A DNA stretch of 64,000 bases from Mesostigma viride. Its lineage: Eukaryota > Streptophyta > Mesostigmatophyceae > Mesostigmatales > Mesostigmataceae. Made by a program: the position numbers and the translations under genes. The notes beneath the pieces were generated by a model that was not told the origin of the DNA, searched no databases, and saw only the letters and a list, made by a program, of their open reading frames with translations. The DNA lies in assembly GCA_009746045.1 (NCBI GenBank), contig RPFO01000017.1:580001-644000 (forward strand), in the 5' to 3' direction. Below are positions 1 to 10,847 of this stretch, piece after piece (position 1 is the stretch's first letter; the number at the start of each line of letters is the position of its first letter).

Positions 1-130
1 CACACATGGTGTCACCACTATCACCACCACAAAGAGAAGAAGAGGACACCTAAAGGACACTCTCCAGAAAGCGACATGGCACTTGCCACTACCTTCTTAG
101 ACGAGTGTCCCACACGCACGCAACCCCACT
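1..130. repeat. 130-bp duplicate of gamma-tubulin intron 2 sequence
   Basis: Positions 1-130 are identical, base for base as read, to 26927-27056, which lies in intron 2 of the gamma-tubulin gene between a (CT)n(CA)n tract and another (CT)n tract. The match ends at 130/131, where the intron enters (CT)n while this copy enters unrelated sequence leading to the first EF-hand exon. It is either a recent segmental duplication or an assembly join at a microsatellite. Confidence 0.9.
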
Positions 131-273
131 TGTAGCTCTGTCTTTAGGCACGCGAACTTTCATCATGCCACGCCGTCGGCCTGCCCACAGATTAAGCATC
201 CCAAACCCTCCAGCCAGACAACCATTCAGCCAAACACGCTGGCATCCTCCGCCCCCATAACCCAACCCCTCAG

Positions 274-3200
274 ATGGAGGAGCGCCTACGGCTGAACACG
301 CCGCCCGTGGTAAAGCTATCGCCCGCGGAGCTGGAACACCAGATCCGCGAGCGCCTCGAACAGCGCGCATTGGGCACGGCCTCCGCCATGTGGCACCGCC
401 TCATGCACGGGGTAGGGGCCACCAGCAAGCCGGGCGGTGGGCGCCGCCCCACCATCACGCAGGAGGAGCTGCGCGCGCTCCTCCGCTCGTTCAACATCAA
501 GCTGGATGACGCCAGTTTCCGCGCGCTCGTCCTCAAGTACGCCGCACAGCCAGGCAGCAGCATCCGCACCAGCGTGGCAGATCCCAGCACCAGTAGCGGG
601 GGGGCCCAGGTAACGGGGCCCCCCTCGCGAGGCGCAGAAACAAGTAATCGGTCGCCAGCATCGTCCCTTCTTATCGACACGAGGAAGCTGCTGGGGGCCT
701 TCTGCCCCGATCTCTGGGCAGAGGCCTCCGGTAACAACCCACAGGCGCACGGCAGGGGCCTGCGTATGGTGCCGGAAGCCAGAGCGCCCACGATGCCCTT
801 TGCCGGTGCGAGGACAGCCGGAGCGGTGTCCACGGCGGCAGCGCATCCAGTTGGCAGTAACAGTGTCGGCGCGCCCGCATCGACCGTGATGCTTGAGGAG
901 GGCATCCAAGCGGTGCTTGCGGCCCTGCGAAAGGTGGAGCTGCGGCAGCAGGCGGCTGCAAGAACGCGTAGTGGGCCCATTCCATCACCATCACCATCAG
1001 CGGCGCCAGCAGCAGGGGCGGCGTGGGAACCCTCGGGCTACCTGTCCCTGGACCGCATCTTGCGCGTATGCCAGCGCTGCGGCATCCACACCAACATGCA
1101 GCAGGTGTGTACGCGCATGGGGGCATGCGTGTGTGCTTATGCCTGCAAGCACGTCATGTAGGGGGGTGACTGCGTGCGTCTCCCTCATCTGGGTTGCGCG
1201 GCAAAGCATTAGCACACAGTCTTCTTTGCATCCCTATAAACCAAGTACATGTCCAAGAATGGCCTCTGCCCTTGTCAAGCTGCTAGAATAGAGGAGAATA
1301 GATGCTCTCACGCTGTCCTTTTTTTTCTATTTGGTCTCACCTCCATCCCCCTTCCCACGCACGTGTGGAGCCAACCTGGTTTGTCCTTCGCACCTCTGTG
1401 TACCGGCTCAAAGTGCCTCTGACATCCTACACGCAACCTGCCCTCAAAACCCACACGTCCCCTGCCCTCCAACCCACATGTCCCCTCCCCTGCCCCCCCG
1501 CCCCCCCTCCCCCAGCTGCGCGCAATCGCGGGCGAGTGCAGCACGGAGCCAGGGGGCGGCCCCGGGGTCAATTACCACGAGCTGCTGGCCTCGCTCCGCA
1601 ACGTGCTGCGCGTGCAAGCGACTAGCACTTCCTCCGCCCGTCACAGTACCGCACCCAACGAGGCCCAGGGGACAACGACCAGCATTACCAGGCCCGATCG
1701 GGGCGCCGTGCCTGGTGTCCTTGACGCGCTCACGGGTCCGAAAGAACCCGTCAAGGTGCGAGAGACGCAGGTGCCTTCGCGCCTGACGGTGTCGCAGCTG
1801 GAGTCCCTGGTGGCGTCCAAGCTGGGCCAGCGCGGGCGGCCGGGCATGGCGGGCATGCTGCGTCTGGCGTTCCAGTGGTTTGACCGCGACGTGGAGGGCA
1901 GGATCCCCCACGATGCCTTCCGGCAGCAGCTGGCACGGCTCAACATCGCGCTGGACGACGACACCTGGCAGGCCGTGCTGCGCAAGTGAGTGGCGGAGGG
2001 GTTGACAGGGGCCGAAAGGGGATACTGCGATGCATGCATGTGGCCTTGCTGTGCTGCTGTCATCCGCCACTCCGGCATACGTGCTTGTTGAAGCAAGAGG
2101 AAGAGGACACAGGAAGCATGGGCGGCGGGGGAAGACCCGCTCCCGCTGCGGAGTTTGGGGGGGGCAGCATGTAGATGGGGCTGATAAGGTGGATGTGGAT
2201 GGGTAGGAGGAAAAACAAGATGTGGTCGTTTGCAAAAGGACAGGCTTATTGCCCACGAAGGCGAGTGGGAACGGGCAAGGACATGTTTGAAGGTCTCTTC
2301 TCCGTCTCGCTGTGGTGCCTTAGGGTCAGGGCATGAGATGATAAGCCTCTTGCACTGAACCATCCGCCAGCTCTGTCTTCTGTATGGTTGGCCTCGTGAA
2401 TACCAGGTACCTGATCAAGCCTGACCTGGATATGCCCTGCTGTGAACCATCTGCTACCGATCCCCGCCCGCACATGGCTGTCGTTTCTGCATGTCGCCGT
2501 TCCTTGCGCCCCTGTTGATGCTGTCTTCTGCCCCCGCATGATGCTGTTGGACGCGCCCTCGGGATGTCATGTCACATCTCGTGCCCAAGTGCGGTTGTTT
2601 GCTGCATGTGCGTGGTGACGCGTGCTGGACCCCCGTGGCATTGGTTGCTGCACCCTGTTGATGCCGTCTGCTGCCACGGATGCTGTCTTGCGCCCTCACC
2701 CCACGGATGCCGCAGGTACGACCCGCGCGACAGCGGGTACGTCAACTTCCACCAGTTTATGTCGGCGGTGCTGCCCTCGAGTGACATGGCCAGCATCATG
2801 AGCGCGCGCGCCACCAGCTACACGATGGACAACGAAGGCTTCCGCAGGGCGCTGCAGGGCATGGACCGGGACAACTCAGGCAGCTTGCCGCAGGCGACTG
2901 TGTGGCAGGTACGGCACCGTTCATGAGGCACGGCGTGCTGCCACTTGGCGTTCACACGGTTCTCTAGCCTAGTATTTCACAGTAGATCTATCTGTTATTC
3001 GATCCACCACAATAGCAGGGTGGGCATCCCTGGGGGCTTGGGCCATAGGCTATCTGGCCGTCGACGGGCTGCCCATTCCGTGTTGCCTTGTACCGTGGAA
3101 GGTGCGGGGCGCGCATAAGCTGGCCTGTTGTTTGGTGTGTATGTGGCATGTGTTCTGCTGCACGCTCCTGGTACGCACCACCACATGGATGGGAAGGTGA

Positions 3201-4359
3201 TACTGGTGGTCAACTGGCTACTTGCCGTCATGTTGGTCTACAAAATCTTTCCCTTCGGTTTACTGTTGCGTTGTAAACCTGGCTAGCTGTACTTGCGTTG
3301 TAAACCTGGCTAGCTGGTGGAAGCCAGGTCGTTCCCCAAGCATCCCCTTTGGTCACCCAGGTGTCATGAGGTCGCCACTCGAATGTAGGCACATGCGGGG
3401 TTGGCCTCCAGGCATCCCAATTCACGGGAAAATTTCACTCAATTATGAGGCCATCACGGATATGCTGCAAAGCCTGTCGAATGACATCCAATGTGGCCAT
3501 GGACAAGGAACGGAGGCACATGCATACACGTGCAGGCCAGGGTGCAGTCCCAACGGTTCTCCCCATACACTGGTGCACCCTAGGCACTGCACGGGTGAAC
3601 CAAAGGCAGTCGCACGGGTGAACCGAAGGCTGTTTGCCAAATGCTGCAGTCAGCGTTCCCTACCCGGTTCTGACCTGTGTGCTCTGCCTGATTGCCTGCC
3701 CCGTGGCGTTGCAGGCGCTGGTGGACAAAGGGTACAGCGTGCCTCACGGGATCTTCACGCAGCTGTGCACCAAGTGCCGCATGGATGCCCCCGTGCCAGG
3801 TGGCGCGCCGGGGGGGCCGCTATACCAGCCGCCACGTGTGGACTATATCCACTTCTGCGAGCTGCTACAGGAGGCCGAGCGTGTGCAGCTGGGCCTGCAG
3901 GGGGTGGGCTTTGTGAACCGCAGCAAGCCGGCAAAGTCAGCAGAGGGAGACAAGGCAGCCAAGCGGCCCCCGTTGCTTGCGTGGGTGGGGGCGGAGGACG
4001 TCCAAGCGGGCATTAGCACGGAGCTGGGCGAGCAGAAGCGGGGCGGCAAGCGCCAGGGGATCGCCAACACCCCGCCGCTGCCGATGGCGATGATGGAGAC
4101 ACGTGTCGTCCCCAAATTGAGGAAGGCCATGCAGGACCACCGGCCTGAACTGGCAGTGGCCACGGCGGAGGCGCCAGCTGGCAGAGCGCTGAGGGAGCTG
4201 GACGCCAACGTGGATGCGCGCCATGCGCTGGCCCACAATGATGACCGACAGCATGGCGGAAACAGCTGGGGCACGCCCTATAATGAGCGGCCGGGCACAA
4301 ATGTGCACCCGACATACTCCCTGGGTTCCACCCAAGTTCTCAGGGTGCATGATGACTAG
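274..4359 (+). CDS. EF-hand repeat protein (EFCAB6-like), four exons
   Basis: Exons are 274-1104, 1516-1985, 2716-2908 and 3715-4359. All junctions are GT-AG, and the phases (0, 2, 0) keep one frame of about 712 residues. The protein has repeated helix-loop-helix units: one near residues 15-95, one across the exon 1/2 junction, a pair at about 400 (FDRDVEGRI) and 435 (YDPRDSGYV), and another at about 484 (DRDNSGSL) running into exon 4. The loops keep Asp and the central Gly but lack the usual Glu at position 12, so calcium binding may be weak or lost. Long repeats of this type occur in EFCAB6-like proteins, several of them flagellar; that assignment is by pattern only. The low-complexity linker at residues 100-250 is Ala/Pro/Ser-rich. 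The ATG at 274 directly follows CCTCAG, a good splice acceptor, so an exon left of the window is possible. The last 130 residues are basic and Ala-rich. Confidence 0.8.
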
Positions 4360-4610
4360 CTAGCTGGTATGCAGGAGCCATTGAAAAGTAATGAACAAAG
4401 GTGGATTACCAGTATTAAAAACATTAAGTTTCCGTGCACATGATGGCATGTAAGTATTTGTGTGCCATGCGTCGGGGTGTGTCATGGAGTATGGAGGAGC
4501 ATGTGCCCACAACAGCCTTTCTTGGGCCATGCAGGACAAAGGGTGGATTCACAAAATGTTGCAACGCATTCCTATGTTTAAAGCCACGAATCACTTGTAG
4601 TCCATCCCCG

Positions 4611-4853
4611 CATGCAGAACAAGACGCGGTGGCAGAAGATTGTCAAGGCTCACACGCCCGCCCCTGTGGGCAAGCCACCTCCCCCCAAGAGGAGGCGGCG
4701 TTTTGATGAGTAGTGTAGTTAGGATTTTTCTAGACTAGATAGCTTAGAGTTAGGTTAGTTCGATTACGCGGCTCCCTCCACTCCCCCATCCATCAAGGAA
4801 TATGTGCTACATGATCTCCCAACGGAGGCATGTAATAATTTAGTTTAATTTTA
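4611..4853 (+). mobile_element. LINE-A, 5'-truncated copy (last 243 bp)
   Basis: Carries the last codons of ORF2 (ending KPPPPKRRRRFDE then stop), a short 3'UTR, the hairpin CTCC-CAAC-GGAG and an AT-rich tail. It is flanked by a 7-bp target-site duplication, ATCCCCG, at 4604-4610 and 4854-4860. The same ORF2 end occurs at 5640-5730 and, on the other strand, at 33711-33810 and 41324-41430. Confidence 0.8.
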
Positions 4854-5022
4854 ATCCCCGTTTGTTGCACTATGAGAAGGGGGCCTGCGGAGACTCCCTT
4901 TTTCCGGCCCTCATGCCCAAAGGCACATGCAAGCGGCCCTAGCTAGTCCGGAGTTGCAATCATGAAGACTACTCGCCAGGATCGAGAGTCTGGAATACTA
5001 GATCATACTGTGGGTGCACTTA

Positions 5023-5233
5023 ATTAATTTAACTCGTGCTCCCGTTGGGGAGTCGTGGAGCACCGAAGTGCTTTTAATCCCTGTATGTGCACTGTCAACA
5101 GGAAGAAAGGGCAGAGACCCCCTTTCTCCTTCATGCCAGCTAGAGGCATGCCACAGCAGCAATCGGACGCGATAGACGATCCGGCAAGTTCTGTGGGTGC
5201 AATAAGACCCATGTGAGCATATCATAACAAGGA
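5023..5233 (-). mobile_element. Type-1 ORF1 element, 3'UTR-only copy
   Basis: On the minus strand it ends in a UUCG-loop hairpin, the CTCCC-CAAC-GGGAG hairpin and a short TTAATTAA tail. It is flanked by an 11-bp target-site duplication, GGGTGCACTTA, at 5012-5022 and 5234-5244. It matches the 3'UTRs at 34357-34770, 38708-39056 and 39082-39485. Confidence 0.8.
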
Positions 5234-5416
5234 GGGTGCACTTAGCCCGATCAAAGTGTGCGGCTGGGGGTATATAGCTAGGCCAGCAGGTGCATGTACT
5301 GAAAATTTGAGCATAGGGCTGCGTGTCGCATCCGGGCGCTTTGAATTATAACCATTCCAGGGGCGGTCGATCGCGATCAAATTTACACAGTTTGCAATAT
5401 ATGCAATTAAAGCCCA

Positions 5417-5511
5417 GTAAGTAAGTACTTGCGTGTCATGCGCAATGGCATGCCACGGAGTACTATGCTAATCTCATTAGAAAAAATAATTTCACAAATA
5501 TCGTCTGCATC
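5417..5511 (-). mobile_element. LINE-C 3' end fragment
   Basis: Matches the 3' ends at 50482-50905, 52404-52508 and 33443-33551. On the minus strand it runs through a conserved stretch ending CATGACACGCAAG and finishes in a (TTAC)n tail, seen here as GTAAGTAAGTA on the plus strand. Confidence 0.6.
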
Positions 5512-5523
5512 AGAATATGCCCA

Positions 5524-5868
5524 GAATATGCATTGAAGCACAGCAGTTGATGGCTGACCTAGTGGTCGGGCCAGTGCAGTTTGAACATCGCATTCACTCC
5601 CTCTCTCTTGCTTGGACTGCTATGCAGGACAAGAAGAGGTGGAAGACCATTGTCCAGGCTCATACGCCAGCCCCTGTGAGCAAGCCCCCTCCCCCCAAGC
5701 GGAAGGGGCGCTTTGCTGTCAGAGTAGAATAGGTAGGGTTTTCTAGATTAGATTAGCGCAGAGTTAGATCAGTTCGGTTTCGTGGCTTTGTCCCCCCCCA
5801 TCCATCCACTGGAATACGTGCTACATGATCTCCCAATGGAGTCATGTTATAATTTTTTTTTTTTTTAA
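5524..5868 (+). mobile_element. LINE-A, 5'-truncated copy (345 bp)
   Basis: Encodes the C-terminal part of ORF2 (about 60 residues before a diverged end), followed by a 3'UTR with the hairpin, here CTCC-CAAT-GGAG, and a poly-T/A tail. The 7-bp duplication ATGCCCA lies at 5517-5523 and 5869-5875. Confidence 0.7.
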
Positions 5869-5875
5869 ATGCCCA

Positions 5876-5992
5876 TAGGAAGTAGCCCAGAGTGTCAAAT
5901 TCAAGTCATATTCCCCTTCTCAGGCGGATATGTGCTACATATTCTCCCAACGGAGTTATGTTCCAATTCAATTCAAATCAATTCAATATGCA
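5876..5992 (+). mobile_element. Type-2 ORF1 element, 3' terminal fragment
   Basis: Last roughly 115 bp of a Type-2 3'UTR: GGAAGTAGC, ATGTGCTACATA, the hairpin CTCC-CAAC-GGAG, then an (AATTC)n tail. Homologous to 21650-21760 and 50755-50859. Confidence 0.6.
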
Positions 5993-6133
5993 TGCATTCA
6001 TCCACGCGGCAGAGGCGTTCGTCGACGCGCTGGACATCCCGGCCAGCCACGCCCAGCTCAGTGTTCGCTGCCGGCCCGGCATCGGCCCTTCGGCACGTTG
6101 CTGGCAAGCTGCCCGCGGCCGGGGCCCTGCTGC

Positions 6134-7750
6134 CAGAGTGCAATCATACGCCGTATAATACGGTATAATACGGTATAATACGTAATACGCTGGCTTTGAG
6201 CGTATGATTCATACGTTATAATACGTTTTAGCGTATAATGACGTATAATACCGTATTATACCGTATGATGCCGTGTTTTCCGCGTTTTTTTTACGTTTTG
6301 CGCGGCTAGGATGCCAGAACGACAGGGCAACGATTTGAAGCCACAGATTTCGTATCTCTACTATAAGTACTGACCCGTCTGAACTTTCACAATTCGACGC
6401 GATCTTATTTTGACATTGTGGTGCACAGTGCGCGCACCGTGCGGAGGTGGCCATGGCGACGTGCGTTCCGTTAAAATATGGCTAATCCGGCGGGCGACAG
6501 GCGAAAAAATTAAGCCGATGGTTAAAAGTGATGTTCTATTATGATGTTTCATAGCAAGATCTGCACTATTTGCAAATTCGCTGCCTTTGTTGGTACAGAT
6601 TTGCACGGGGGTCTCATCCAACAATTTGGCCGCGATGAATAATCTAGCATGTGTGCCTGCGACGGTAGAACTCGATATTCGTGGGTTATTTTGATGCAGC
6701 AAGAGCCGTTTAGTAACGGACACCATGAAAATAACCTAAGCATCTTCGATCTGCGGCCATTTCCTGTCATTTCTAAAATGATTTCGTTCAGGCCTGCGCG
6801 ATCCGCGGTTAATCCATCCATGGCTGGCTGGCTTTTCTTGCGCGCCTGGGTAGGAAATAATGCCGGCCGTGGTACGTTGATTTGCCGCATGTCACCGCCC
6901 AGTCTGTTTGCGCTCTTAATGAACCTGGCATGAAACTTTTTGCGCCGTTTCTGGGTTTTTCTTGCTATTTTGTTCTCCACTTGTTGCAGTTGTGCTATCA
7001 GATTTTCCGCAGCTTTCAATGGTTTTCCTTACGCTGCGTATGCCATGCTTCCTAAAGCTACCCAGAATTGATCGGGCAGTTATCTGGCTTTGCTACGCTT
7101 CCTGTATGGAGGTTTTCACACGGTAGACATTCTATATTGCGTAGTCAAGGACCCTAGCTGCCTGGGAGCGGCATCACCGTTGCAAGGAGCTGGCGAGCTC
7201 AGCTCATAGACGCCTGTCATGCTCTTCAGCCTGCTGGAAAACAAGGTTGTTGTATGGAAGGTGAGAATATGTGAGTTACTTATTATCACATCCCCACCTG
7301 TTTAGCCATGTTTAACATGTTGGCCCCTTGCTGGCCCACTGCACGGTCCCCTAGTTATTGCTGGCCTTTTTACCATATATAATTACTTGCATCAAAGTGA
7401 AGGCACCCAAGTAAACATAACCAATATAAAGCCACATATATACAGTTATACACATGCACACAATTATGCATGCGCACGTTTACATTCTCAGTATTACATG
7501 CAATATATCGATCGTGTCCACAATATCCACCGTATAGAGTATAGCCGAGGGTAGGGCAACCTTGGATTATGTCCAAAACAGTGTTAAAAACATGTGGATT
7601 GATGGTGGGTGTCTTAAAATGTGTAAAATCAGAGTATTCTGAGTGTGTCCGTACGAAAACGTATAATACCGTATTATACCGTATTATACCGTATTATACA
7701 TTATACTCCACCGTGACCGTATAACGCGTATAACGTACGATTGCACTCTG
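6134..7750. mobile_element. hAT-type DNA transposon, non-autonomous or decayed, 1617 bp
   Basis: Terminal inverted repeats start with the perfect 12-mer CAGAGTGCAATC and continue imperfectly (A/G)TACG. An 8-bp target duplication, CCTGCTGC, lies at 6126-6133 and 7751-7758, the length typical of hAT elements. Both ends carry many subterminal copies of CGTATAATACGG in both orientations (about 6145-6275 and 7655-7700). The centre is AT-richer than the host LINE. Minus-strand ORFs at 6361-6726 and 6549-7019 are Lys/Arg-rich and resemble nothing I recognise; no transposase motif was seen. Removing the element rejoins LINE-B. Confidence 0.85.
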
Positions 7751-10070
7751 CCTGCTGCCCCCCTGCCGCCCGCCCCGCTTCACCAGCGCCTGCACCGGCT
7801 CCCCGCCGTCACCCGGCAGGCCCGGCAAGCCCTGCGCGACAACCGCGACCCCGCCAGCTACGCCCGCCTCAAAGCCGATTACCGGCCACTCGGCCATGCA
7901 TCCGGCAGGCAACCAAGGAGCAGGAGGACCTTCATGTCCGCGAGTACTTTCGCCCACCTCAAGGACCAGCACGGCAAGTACGCCTGGACACGCCTGCGTC
8001 ACGCCCAACGGCCCGCCGGCGGCTCGCAGCCGGCGCCGCGGACGCTCTCTGGCTCACCGCAGCAACAGCTCGCCCCAGTGGTATCGATCCTCCCAGTCCC
8101 GGCCGGCTCGGCGCCCCCCCGCCGCGATCCGCCGCTTGGCCCTCTGGCGGCCGCACGCCTGGCAGTCGCGCCTGCGGACCGGTCCCTGCGCCGCCCACGC
8201 CGCCCGCCGCTGAGCAGGACCGTACACGTACCCAGCCCTGACGGAACCCCTGGCCGACCCCAACGAGCTACCGCCGTTCACCGAGCTCGAGCTGAGCACC
8301 GCCGCCAAGCAACTCGATCCGCTTCTACGCCGCCGTTGGACCTGATCAGCTAGCTCCCAGCCCCGGTGATTAAGCTGACGGCGCTCACGGGGTTCCTGCT
8401 TGACGTCTGCAACCGGATCCTGCTTGCCGACGCGCCGCCGATTCCTGAGTGGCAGCACAGCTACTGTATTATGCTGTACAAAAACAATTAAAGGTTCCCC
8501 TGACGACCCCGCCAACTACCGAGGAGTCTGCATCCAGAGCGCCGCACTCAAGTTGTTCATGCGCATGATCCTTAACCGCCTTCGTTCTGCCCTCGATTGT
8601 CACCTAGGGGAAAGTCAAATGGGCTTTCGTCCTGGGCGCAACTACCGTCATGGCCATCTTCGTCGCGCGTCGCCTCTTTGAGGAAATTGCTCTCCTGCAA
8701 CCTGGTGAGTTTTCCGCCATCCTGATCTTCGTCGAGACTTCATCAAGGCTTTTGATTCTGTCCTCTGGGACGCTCTATGGGCTGTACTTGCTCGCGCTCG
8801 CGTCCCCACTCCCCTGATTACCGTCATCCGCACTCTGTATGAGGGGTCGACCACTTCGGTTCGCACTCAACACGGCATTACCCCGCCATGCCCACTGCAG
8901 ACCGGCGTCTGGCAGGGTTGCGCGTCCTGTCGCCGTACCTGTTTATTTATTGTAGTGGATTATGTTATGCGCAGGCACGTGCTCGCTTTGCTAGCATTGC
9001 ACTGCCGTGCCCCTGGCCTAGCGATCACGAACGAGCTTGGAGAAGGGGGGCCGACTAACAAGCAGAATTTACTAGCTGGCCTCATTTATGCCGACGACAT
9101 CACGCTCATCGAGAAGCCGGAGTCTGCCCAACTTTGGCTGGACTGCCTGGCGCTCGAGGCTCGGGCGGTTGGTCTAGAGACTGAATCAGCCCCAAAACGG
9201 AGGCCCTGGCCCTCGGCATGGCAGGGCCCCCACCCACACTCCGCCTCTTAGACGACACCGAGGTCAACTACCCTCCTTCAGGCCGCTTCAAGCTGCTCGG
9301 CAGTTGGCTTCCCGACTGCGAGGACGACATGACGACAAGGATCGGCATGGCGTGGGCGCACCTCCATGACCACCGCCGCTGGTGGAGTGAACCCCGCCCT
9401 ACCCCGGATCGTCACGCGTGACCTCTTCAATTAGGTCGTCATTCTGACGATCCTGACCTAGGGCGCCGAGACTTGGACACTGACGCATGGGAGCTGGAGC
9501 AACGACTCGACGGCGCCGTCACCAAGATGCTGCGCAAGGCCCTCAACATCCCCTTTTTAACTGCACATTAGTAATGAGGATTTGTACGCTGATTTGCCCT
9601 ATGTTTCCCACATTATTAGGCACAGGCGCCTGGGCCTAGCCGGGCACCTGGCCCGCACAGATCAGGTAGATACATCAGATAGGCTAGCTGGCACCAAGCC
9701 CGCCCAGCCTGGGCGATATGTCCTCACCTGGCGTGCCCCCGGCCGCGCGCGGCAGGGCCGCCACCCGTGGACTTTTCGCCGAGTGATAGACTCGGCATGG
9801 ACATGTGCTACATGCACTAGACGTGACGGGCTCACACCCGGGCAGCCTCCTGGTTTGTCTATATATATGAAGGCAGATGGTGCGCAAGGATAGATGGCAA
9901 GTAGTGATGAAGGAGACCACCCCCAAGCCTGTGGGGGCTCCGCGCGTGACCAAGTATGGCATTCATAGCGATTCGGGCCGCGGTGCCCACACAACTGTAA
10001 CTAGGACCTAGATAGCTTACACCATCCATTCCCGTGATCCCATGTTCCCCTCCCTCTGAGGACTTCTGCT

Positions 10071-10089
10071 CACGTGACGCAGTCACGTG
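10071..10089 (+). other. Perfect 3'-terminal hairpin of LINE-B
   Basis: CACGTGAC (10071-10078), loop GCA, GTCACGTG (10082-10089), only a few bases before the (TTAA)n tail. Its position suits a structure recognised by the element's reverse transcriptase. Confidence 0.6.
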
Positions 10090-10115
10090 TCTATTAATTA
10101 ATTAATTAATCCACG

Positions 10116-10847
10116 TGGCCGGGCAGGCGTGCGAGCAGGAATCTGGGTCGATCGTTATTTGTATGAGATGCAGGCCTCAATCCGACATGTCGCGATCAAG
10201 ACACAGTGCGTGATCGATGCATTACGGTACGTATACATCAGATCACGTGCTGTGCTATGAAATCTGGCCGGCCAGTATATTGTACCCGTGTGCATTTTAC
10301 ATATAAATTCAATCTCATACATCTGAAAAGTTTTGATAGTAGTATTATATCACCATTTTGAGGGTGCATAAATGTACACAAAATAATGGTCTACTGCGCA
10401 CAGCATAAACAGAATGAGAACTGGAATGGTGGGCATGTCATAATTCCTTGTAAGTGACCCACCAGTGATTCTCACATATTTGCCCTGCACATCGACAAAA
10501 ATAGGGAGGGAAAGCAAAGAATTGTAAATAGCCCGATGCAGCTGCAATGAAAGCATGCAACATTACAGGGGCGAAAGAGGCCAATCCTGCACCCATCTCT
10601 GCAGGATGGCCAGACAGGCAGGCCCTGGCTGGTGAAGACCAACTCTAGCCAAATTGCTCTGTGGCCATGGATGTCGCAGCCCAACTGCCCGAGGCTACCA
10701 ATCTGAACATGGGCTCACAAGAAAAAGAACGTTGCTGGAAATCTCCACAGAACAAATCATGGGCTCGTGTTCCCTGGAAAGAATGTATACACGTTTGTAT
10801 TGTGAGTGAACGCTGATCGGAACGGCACAGTAGGCTCCTGACACCTG
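10116..10847. other. Intergenic region, no gene seen
   Basis: Moderately AT-rich sequence downstream of the 5-phosphatase gene and right of LINE-B. No ORF with exon-like composition, no tRNA-like box pair and no known repeat were seen. It should include the 3'UTR of the phosphatase gene. Confidence 0.5.

Larger units (their letters stand above)
6007..10108 (+). mobile_element. LINE-B non-LTR retrotransposon, decayed, split by a hAT element
   Basis: Without the hAT insertion at 6134-7750 it is about 2.5 kb. It carries an ORF2 broken by frameshifts and stops. Recognisable parts are a basic linker (7785-8060), RT fingers around 8400-8640 (MLYKK, then PANYRGVCIQSAALKLF and ESQMGFRPGRN), the LIYADD catalytic box near 9080-9100, and a C-terminal GHLARTDQV stretch near 9640. 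The 3' end is a perfect hairpin (10071-10089) and a (TTAA)n tail to 10108. A 7-bp duplication, ATCCACG, lies at 6000-6006 and 10109-10115. ORF1 and the endonuclease are missing, so it is 5'-truncated. The clade is not assigned. Confidence 0.75.

Noticed and set aside
2246-2699. ORFs in the EF-hand intron
   Set aside because: They lie inside a well-supported intron and are antisense with no family resemblance.
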